64,000 nt of DNA from positions 1,984,001 to 2,048,000 of the forward strand of contig WUJK01000009.1 of assembly GCA_011317545.1 (NCBI GenBank). The letters are read 5' to 3'. The stretch comes from Coniella vitis. Taxonomy: Eukaryota; Ascomycota; Sordariomycetes; Diaporthales; Schizoparmaceae. The notes under the pieces were generated by a model. That model worked only from the letters and a program-made list of their open reading frames with translations, was not told the DNA's origin and did not search any database. Each line of letters begins with the position of its first letter. The stretch's first letter is position 1. Of the stretch, positions 57,852-64,000 are shown one piece after another. Made by a program: the position numbers and the translations under genes.

Positions 57852-59437
57852 CGATGCTTGATGCTTGACAAGTAGATCTGCCTCACTGTGGATTGGCTCT
57901 ACTGTCCTTTGGGTCAACGAGGGTATCCGATTGCCCAAGGCTTTGTTTGTCCTTTTCGGCCCTACTAGAACATTGTCCTGCTGTTTGCTCCGATGCCAAG
58001 TCGTCGCTGCTTGGCAGTCGTCGCTGAGACGGCATGGACTGATGAAGCTTCACGACGACTTCTTCTTCTTCTTGAGCAATTCGCAGTTTCGGCTGGCCAA
58101 GTTGGCACGGACGAGTGGCCAGCTCGCAAGCTGCATTCTTGTTGGTTCCAGACGGCCTTTCCCGCCGCTCTCCATTCTTTGCTTTGCAGTGAAGCCATAC
58201 CCAGACCGTCGCCGACGAGACGAGCCGGTGATATCCCATCATTTCCCAGGCCACGCCAGGGTCAGGACGATCATGCGCCTTCTCTGCACAGTACAGCAAG
58301 TAACAGAGACCCCGGGCTGCTATTTCAGCGCACCCTTCTTAACCCCATTCGGCATAGCACGGCAAACATCTGTGCGGGCGATGGCTGTCATGCAAAGAAA
58401 CCAGCGCCGATGCGGCCTAGCCTGCGTGATCCGCCTTTTTTTCGGATGCTGTTTGCAGGCATTTGGGTACATAGTACATAGTAGTATCTGCCAAGCATGG
58501 CTGTCGGCTCGTCTCGCGCGCTGGTTGGGCCTATTGGTCCGCGGAATTGCAGCACGTACTTACTAATAGTGCTTTACTAATACTTGCATAGTAATATGTA
58601 AATACATAGTACGCAATATACCGAATCAACCAGCAGCTCGAGAGGCCAACACAGCTCTGCAGGCCCTGTGAAGCCAGCTTCTGCCAACGAGAACACACTC
58701 ACTACTGTGTACTTACCTATTAATGTGCACTTTGCGGCAGCGGCCCCCCCAGTGAAACCACCGCCCCTACGCCGCTAAGATGAGAGACTCTTGGAACGGG
58801 TGGAGACCGGCTTGCCTCGTTGAAGCCCTAGAAGGGTTGATCGCTGCCAGGCAGAGGTTCCAGTGCCCCCTTTCAGGGGTGATACCTGCTTGGGAAGAAC
58901 CCACCTCCATTCCGGGACAAGAGACATGGAGACAATCGCAAAGCTCCCTCTTGGGTGTGTGTGGAGGAGCGGCTACGGCTGCGGCTGCTGCTGCTGTTGT
59001 GCATGAAGCGAAAGAAAGAAAACTGTGGCGACCCTCGCTTATTGCTCTTGGTCTTCGTTCTGGAGTACTTGGGGCAACTGTTCGTCCAGACTGTCAACAA
59101 CACAACCAACCCTCTCAAAAAAAGCCGGGCAAATGTGCTTGGTGGTTGCAGTCCAAGCGGTATCAGCAGCAGCAGCAGCAGCAGCAACAACAACAACGCC
59201 TCCTCATACAACAAGCCTGGGCGCCTTTTTGATTTTCTAGGACCAAATCCATTCGTCGTTGTTGCTCCCTTCCATGACGGCATAACACCATCACTCCAGT
59301 TGTTTGGGCTCTTTGAGTCGTCTCGAATACGGTCTCCTTGCATTATTCCGTGTCTCTCTGCTTGTTGTATTTTTTCTTTCTTAATTTTATCATATTTTTA
59401 AACCCTTTTTTTTTTTGCGTTCATTGGATCCATCAGC

Positions 59438-61164
59438 ATGACGATTTACGAAGACAATGCACCCCACGTGGTCGGGGCGACGGCGACTCTGATGGCCCTG
59501 AGCCTCATCAGCTATGTTCTCAGAGTGGCTGTCCGACACAATTCAAAGATGTGGGGGTTGGAGGACACCGTCATGACAATGGGGATTGTGAGTATTGTCT
59601 GCCCTGCCGAGACGTGCTTGTCGACGCCCCGGCTCTCCAGCAAGCGGAGGATGGAAAACTTCAAAGCACAAAGGACCCAACGTGAAGCAGCACAAGACTG
59701 ACTGACTGACAACCATGCTTCCTTCTTCAGTTCCCCTTCCTGGTGCTGTCTATATCATGTCTCGTGGGCGGCCTCAACGGCATCGGTGTGAAGGATGCGC
59801 ACATAGAAGCGAGGAAAGACGCCGACTACAGCACGCGCGGCATGATGTACTTCTTCCTCTTTGAGGTCTTTTACTGCGGCTCCATCATACCAGTCAAGCT
59901 GTCCATCTCGTTGATGCTTATCCGCATTGCCCAAAACCAAAAGTACTACATTTGGACGGCCTGGGCCATGATGGTCCTCTTCTTCCTCGCCGACGGAGGC
60001 GCCCTGTTGTATATCATTTTCCAGTGCAAGCCTGTGTCGTGAGTGTTTCTCCCTCGTATGAACGAACACCGGCTGGATTGCTCTTTTCATGTGTACTCAC
60101 TCACCTTGCTCTCTCTCCCCCAACAGATATGCCTGGAACACGGATCAAGAGGGCCATTGTCTTCCATCAGCCTGGCTGGCCGACGTGTACTACATGTGTA
60201 CTGCCGTCAACATTATTACGGACTGGACCACTGCTCTGCTGTAAGTCTTGGGCCCACCCAGTATAGTCATTCACTTGTTTATCGGTCGCACACTTGATGA
60301 GCTGACTCTTTTCTGTGTCTCACCCACCCCCAGGCCCATTCCTCTCTTGTGGCATGTCAAACTCGAGCGCAGTGAAAAGATGTCTGTCGCTGGCATTCTG
60401 GGCCTTGGTATCTTGTAAGTCCCGATTCGGCGCTTTTTCGCTTTGAGATGGAAAGATTTGGCACAACCAAGTCGACTAACACGATCGGCACAGCGCGAGT
60501 TTGGCAGCATGCGTCCGACTCAACTACACCATCAACCTCACAAGCGACGCCAATTACCTTTGTATGTACCTTGCCTTTGCTTTTCCGGCACTGATACAAC
60601 GTTCATGCAAGCTAACCATATAACTAGACGAGGTTTCCAACGTTCTCATCTGGGGCTACATGGAAGTGGCTGTCGGAGTGGTAAGTTTCTTTTTTTTTTT
60701 TTTCTGCTTTCTTTCCCTCAATATATATATATATATACACCAAACAACAACCAATCCTTTAACACTCGACCCTCTAGTTCGTCGGTTGCATCGCCACCCT
60801 CCGCCCTCTCTTCCGCTCCATCTTCCGCCTCGGCTCCCTCGGCAGCTCGGCCCCCAAGTCGGCCTCGGGCGCCTCTAAGCTCGGCTTCCCCAGCAACGCG
60901 CGGCGCACCTACGACCAGTTCTCGGGCCACCGCGAGTACGAAATGGGCGACATTGGCACCACGAGCCGCGCCTACAAGGGCTCCATTGGCCCCAGCGGCC
61001 CGCCGTCGACCTCGGGCGGGGCCAGCGAAAGCGATAGCATGGAGCAGGCGCTCATGGATCGGAACGAGAAGAGTATCAGTGGTGGTGCCGGCGGCCATGG
61101 GTCGCAGAATATCATGGTCAGCAGGCAGATTCAGATTGTGCGCACGTCAAAGGAGGATGTGTGA
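59438..61164 (+). CDS. Seven-transmembrane fungal rhodopsin-domain (Pth11-related) membrane protein
   Basis: Seven exons (59438-59587, 59731-60038, 60127-60240, 60334-60414, 60494-60561, 60628-60680, 60778-61164) encode 386 aa. Seven hydrophobic segments can be followed: ATLMALSLISYVLRV; FPFLVLSISCLVGG; MMYFFLFEVFYCGSIIPVKLSISLMLI; AWAMMVLFFLADGGALLYIIF; YYMCTAVNIITDWTTALLPIPLLW; AGILGLGIFASLAACVRL; and LIWGYMEVAVGVFVGCIATL. The QCKPVSYAWN motif, an acidic DW after helix five and the TLRPLFR end of helix seven are hallmarks of the fungal rhodopsin-domain family, which includes Pth11-like receptors but lacks an N-terminal CFEM domain here. The cytoplasmic tail of about 110 residues is Ser/Gly-rich. 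A role in sensing at the plasma membrane is inferred; the ligand is unknown. All introns are GT-AG; intron 6 contains an (AT)n tract. Confidence 0.9.
60720..60736 (+). repeat. (AT)n microsatellite in an intron
   Basis: About eight AT units inside intron 6 of the rhodopsin-domain gene, between its T-rich tract and the CTCTAG acceptor. Confidence 0.85.
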
Positions 61165-62940
61165 GAAGAGATGATGATGTCAGAAAAAGAAGAAAAGGGA
61201 AAAAAAGACAAAGAAAAGAAAAACCAAAAGGCGAACCTGGACAGGAACATAACAAACAGGGGTTTCACAGCGTATAAAGACCTGTTTTTTTCTTCTTTTT
61301 TTCTCTTCGCCTCTGGACACTTACATATTTTTCTATTTTCGATCGATGAGATCTTCTTTGATGTGTATATTTTGTTTTCTTTCTTTGGAACTATATACCC
61401 CTATACCCTTTTGGATAAATCATGTACTTGTATTTAATGTCATTGCTCGGTTATGTCGATTTCTGTTTTTCTTTTTTTTTTTTTTCTCGCCGCAGTGTTC
61501 TTTCACTACCGATGTTTTGACCATGCATGCTATTGACAGTTTGAGAGGATGTCTTTTTTCTTCTTCTTCTTTTTAGGGGAAGAGGATTCTTCCATCTGAA
61601 TATTCTCAACAAGGAAATAGAGCTGGTTTTCTCTATTCCGCCCCCAACTGGATTTCAATTGGCGGAAGGAATCTCCTCACAAGTCAAACCAACATTCAGT
61701 CACGTGGGAAATAAATAGTCTTTCTTGGCGCACTTGGCTGGCTCCTTGCATCGACTCATATAACTCAAAGCTGTCCAGCCATCTTTTCTTCTACGTATAC
61801 CCCCAGTGCTCGCAGGGAATTCCAATACAGTGGCGAGTGATATGATAAGATACCCCCGCAAGAAATGTCAACTTACTATGTACTATTTTCCCCCTCTAGT
61901 TTGGGGCCCCCGTCACGAGGACCTTCCTCGCCATAATTACATACAAGGGCGGGCTGCCAATCTTTTCTTATTCTACATTTATTATTGTACTATAGCCTGA
62001 TGTGACCGGTCCCAAGCCACTAGATTCCTCTTACAGTCATTGGAACTAGTCCACACACTAACAAAAGGCCCAACTAACTACTCCATCGTAATGAAGCAAA
62101 GTACACAATATACGTAGTTGCTTTGCCTTCGCCTCCCTTTCACCAGGGACCCTTCTTCCCCGCGGGACCGAAACACTTGACTACATCGTAGAAGAAAAGG
62201 GACAAAAAAAAAACTGAATCCCAGAAAATTTAGTGCTTGCGAGATCCGAGGAGAGTGGGCCAGCCTTGGTATTTTGTTTTTCTGTTATTCATTATCTTTT
62301 TTAAGATTTGTCGATTGTTCTGGGGAATTTTCATTATTGGAATTATATATATATATATATATTATGTAAGATACTTACTTGATCAAGTCCAAACCACTCA
62401 TCTTCCTGTCTTCTTATCATAATTGGTGTTGTGGTTGTGAGTAGCAGCGCGCCATGGTGGAGGAGGGTGCGCCACTGCTGGGCACCGCTCTTTTTGGTGA
62501 GTTACTATTGATGTATAAGTATTGGTTCCCATGTGCCACTCCCCCCCTCGGAGTAGATCCTCCCCAAAAGAAAGAGAGCAGGAAAGTTAAGGATAGCGTC
62601 TAGAGCATGGAAATTGCCTTCAAGTAGCGTGTTGAAGAAGGAGGGAGGTCGGCTCACGGTGGCAAGCTGTGCTAGGTGGTGAATGATGTTTTTGGCAGAA
62701 ACTAACATCTTTATTTTCTACTACTTTAGATTTTCTTGTTTCTCTGGGTCCGAGAAGACTTTCTATTCAAAGCAACGCTTTGTGCAAAGTATATTGGGCC
62801 TCGCTCCGTTTTGATCTTGTCTAGATGATACGATGGTGTAGACAAGTTCTACTGTCCTAATCGTTCCCGTTCCCGTTCAGGAAATATTCCAGAAGCACAT
62901 CCATGTCTGACGATCTTTGTTTTTTTCAAGTCCTCAAGTG

Positions 62941-62968
62941 GACTGACTGACTGACTGACTGACTGACT
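62941..62968 (+). repeat. (GACT)7 microsatellite
   Basis: Seven perfect GACT units. A shorter GACT array also occurs inside intron 1 of the rhodopsin-domain gene, at about 59697-59710. Confidence 0.9.
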
Positions 62969-63064
62969 CTGGAAGGGCGTCGCTGTGATTCCATTCGCAA
63001 CTGCTGATAGATCAATGACAAAGTATGCGAAATATTAGAAACACGCCGTCACCCATTCTCTTTA

Positions 63065-63092
63065 AGAGAGAGAGAGAGAGAGAAAGAGAGAG
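63065..63092 (+). repeat. (AG)n microsatellite
   Basis: AG dinucleotide array with one AAAG interruption, about 570 nt upstream of the NmrA-like start codon. Confidence 0.85.
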
Positions 63093-63665
63093 TAAGAGTA
63101 AAAAGGCTTATGACAAAGACTGCATGTGTTGCTGCATCATCCTACGGGACCCGTCTTGGCTGCAGGCGCATTTGTAATCATCCCTATATCTGCCCGCTTT
63201 CCTGGCTCACTTCAGCCACGAGCATCTGGGGCACGGAAGTAAGCGACGGGCACTGATTCGGATCTGATGACCCTCGTGGAACAGAGCAAAACAGTCAGTT
63301 TTTTGGCGGAGTGATGGGGCATGATTGGTAATGATGGTTGCACCGGGTGGCCGAATTCGGGAATTTGATGACCAATGACTTTTTGCATTTTGTTGCAGCA
63401 GAGTGTTGCAGGACGATCGATCACGGTTATAGAGATGGGGGTATTGCTTGTATGGGATAGAAAGAAAGGGAGTGTTTTGTATAAATATGATTCGAGTTGA
63501 AGCCGTTGAAGGCCGTGTGCTTTGCTTTGCTTGTCCCTCTCACCATTCAACCGAATATATATACATCATCTTTGCTTTCCACACCTCACTTGATCACAGA
63601 GCTGTGATTTTTAACAGCATCCTCCAAGATAATCACCGAATTACCAACCTCAAAACCCGCAAACC

Positions 63666-64000
63666 ATGTTCCAAAACATTGTCCTCGCCGGCGCCACAGG
63701 CTCCATCGGCTCCCTCATCCTCCGCAACCTCTTGGAATCCACCTCTCCAGCCTTCGACGTGACCGTGCTCGTCCGCAACAAGACCAACAATAAAAACCCG
63801 CCTTCCTCTTCAGAGACGGCCGCCCAAACAACAGACAACGACGACGACGACGACGAGGACGCATCCTCCCGCCCGCCTGCTCGCCGCACCTACAAGACGG
63901 TCGTCGTCGACTTCCACAACCACGCCTCGCTCGTCGCGGCCCTGCGCGCCGCCGGCCCCGCCGACGCGCTCGTCTCGGCGCTGCCCAGCGACGTCTCGCA
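63666..64000 (+). CDS. NmrA-like / atypical SDR NAD(P)-binding protein, N-terminal part (cut by window end)
   Basis: The ATG at 63666 (AAACCATGTTCC) opens a frame of 111 complete codons that runs off the window. The N-terminal beta-alpha-beta carries the dinucleotide motif G9-A-T-G-S-I-G15 after a hydrophobic strand (NIVLA). Next come LILRNLLESTSPAFDVTVLVRNK, with the Arg expected to contact the NADP(H) phosphate, and VVVDFHNHASLVAALRAAGPADALVSALPSDVS, matching the NmrA/isoflavone-reductase subgroup of extended SDRs. An unusual acidic, Ser/Thr-rich insertion (residues about 40-70, with DNDDDDDEDA) sits between strand 2 and strand 3. Family members are either reductases in secondary metabolism or redox-sensing repressors of the NmrA type; the catalytic part is outside the window, so this cannot be decided. 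Confidence 0.8.
   Translation, partial: MFQNIVLAGATGSIGSLILRNLLESTSPAFDVTVLVRNKTNNKNPPSSSETAAQTTDNDDDDDEDASSRPPARRTYKTVVVDFHNHASLVAALRAAGPADALVSALPSDVS

Larger units (their letters stand above)
52900..59437. other. Gene-poor, microsatellite-rich region
   Basis: More than 6.5 kb without a supportable gene, the longest gap in the window. The first 3 kb are AT-rich with homopolymers: T29 at 54476-54504, a C run near 55039-55048, A runs near 54860, and (GA)14 at 54144-54171. Further on there are a TATG repeat (55680-55716), (GCT)13 (57811-57850) and a CAG/CAA stretch (59164-59193). TACATAGTA-family words cluster here (54421, 55120, 55535, 56217, 58468, 58475, 58603). Frames of up to 270 codons exist but are Cys/Trp/Leu-rich, overlap open frames on the other strand and include the triplet repeats; I do not accept them as genes. 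Confidence 0.55.
61165..63665. other. Intergenic region between the rhodopsin-domain gene and the NmrA-like gene
   Basis: About 2.5 kb, AT-rich, with CT/T-rich tracts after the stop (61270-61580), an (AT)n tract at 62345-62361, (GACT)7 at 62941-62968 and an (AG)n tract at 63065-63092. TACTATGTA occurs at 61874-61882. A 15-codon frame from 62454 ending at a GTGAGT could be a first exon, but no credible continuation was found. No gene supported. Confidence 0.5.

Noticed and set aside
57056..57868. A 270-codon + strand frame ending in poly-Leu, and a 249-codon minus frame with poly-Ala over the same bases
   Set aside because: Both depend on the same (GCT)13 repeat, are Cys/Trp/Arg-rich without recognisable motifs, and overlap on opposite strands. 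More likely chance frames in GC-rich intergenic DNA.
57865..58566. A 233-codon + strand frame
   Set aside because: Erratic composition with no motif, and it runs into the TACATAGTA cluster. No support as a gene.
58780..59232. A 150-codon frame with Gln and Ala runs upstream of the rhodopsin-domain gene
   Set aside because: Its only notable features are triplet repeats. It lies where the promoter and leader of the downstream gene should be.
62454..62500. Possible small first exon (MVEEGAPLLGTALF followed by GTGAGT)
   Set aside because: The only downstream continuation through a TTTAG acceptor near 62729 gives a peptide of about 45 residues without similarity to anything I know. Too weak to call.

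Overview
The window is nuclear DNA from a filamentous ascomycete, most likely a Sordariomycete. The basis is gene content: Zn2Cys6 transcription factors, WSC and CVNH wall proteins, a Pth11/rhodopsin-type membrane protein, fungal katG, MET8, PEP7 and an MBP1-type APSES factor. Most genes are interrupted by short introns (about 58-176 nt) with GT...AG ends and CTAAC/CTGAC branch points. There are no bacterial operons, and gene density is about one per 3.6 kb. I support 18 protein-coding genes, two of them cut by the window edges. I saw no tRNA, rRNA or CRISPR, and no intact transposon. Exon coordinates were built by hand from splice signals and reading-frame continuity, so they are models, not transcript evidence.

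Layout. 1-12 kb: the 3' part of a low-complexity protein (3-1466 +), then two large Zn2Cys6 transcription factors, divergent across a 3.6 kb gap (2227-5746 - and 9305-11882 +). 13.5-19.3 kb: an 11-exon gene for a 1,565-aa secreted double-WSC mucin with an internal 27-nt minisatellite. 21-24 kb: a small predicted mitochondrial membrane protein and a 288-aa protein with glutamine runs at both ends. 26-28.4 kb: cytosolic catalase-peroxidase (katG, -). 31-37 kb: a housekeeping block with a kinetochore CENP-L/Fta1-like protein (+), siroheme synthase MET8 (-) and the Vac1/Pep7 FYVE protein (+). 37.8-40.5 kb: a secreted CVNH-domain protein with a long K/T/S-rich tail. 41.9-46 kb: an MBP1/Res-type cell-cycle factor (-), followed at once, in the same frame after a single TAG, by an acidic protein of unknown function. 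47.4-53 kb: a LYR-motif protein (+), a polyamine-acetyltransferase-like GNAT (-) and a cytosolic 5'-nucleotidase-family phosphoesterase (+). 53-59.4 kb: gene-poor, microsatellite-rich DNA. 59.4-61.2 kb: a seven-exon rhodopsin-domain membrane protein. 63.7 kb to the end: the start of an NmrA-like NAD(P)-binding protein.

The genes do not form one pathway. They are mostly single-copy housekeeping genes (sulfate assimilation, vacuolar sorting, kinetochore, G1/S control, mitochondrial LYR) mixed with fungal regulators and surface proteins. The most unusual signals are: (i) a 9-base word, TACATAGTA or its complement, found about 15 times, all in intergenic DNA; (ii) zinc clusters split by a GC-AG intron in one regulator and by a 20-nt micro-exon in the other; (iii) the 14-unit minisatellite in the WSC mucin; (iv) the open frame downstream of the MBP1 stop codon.
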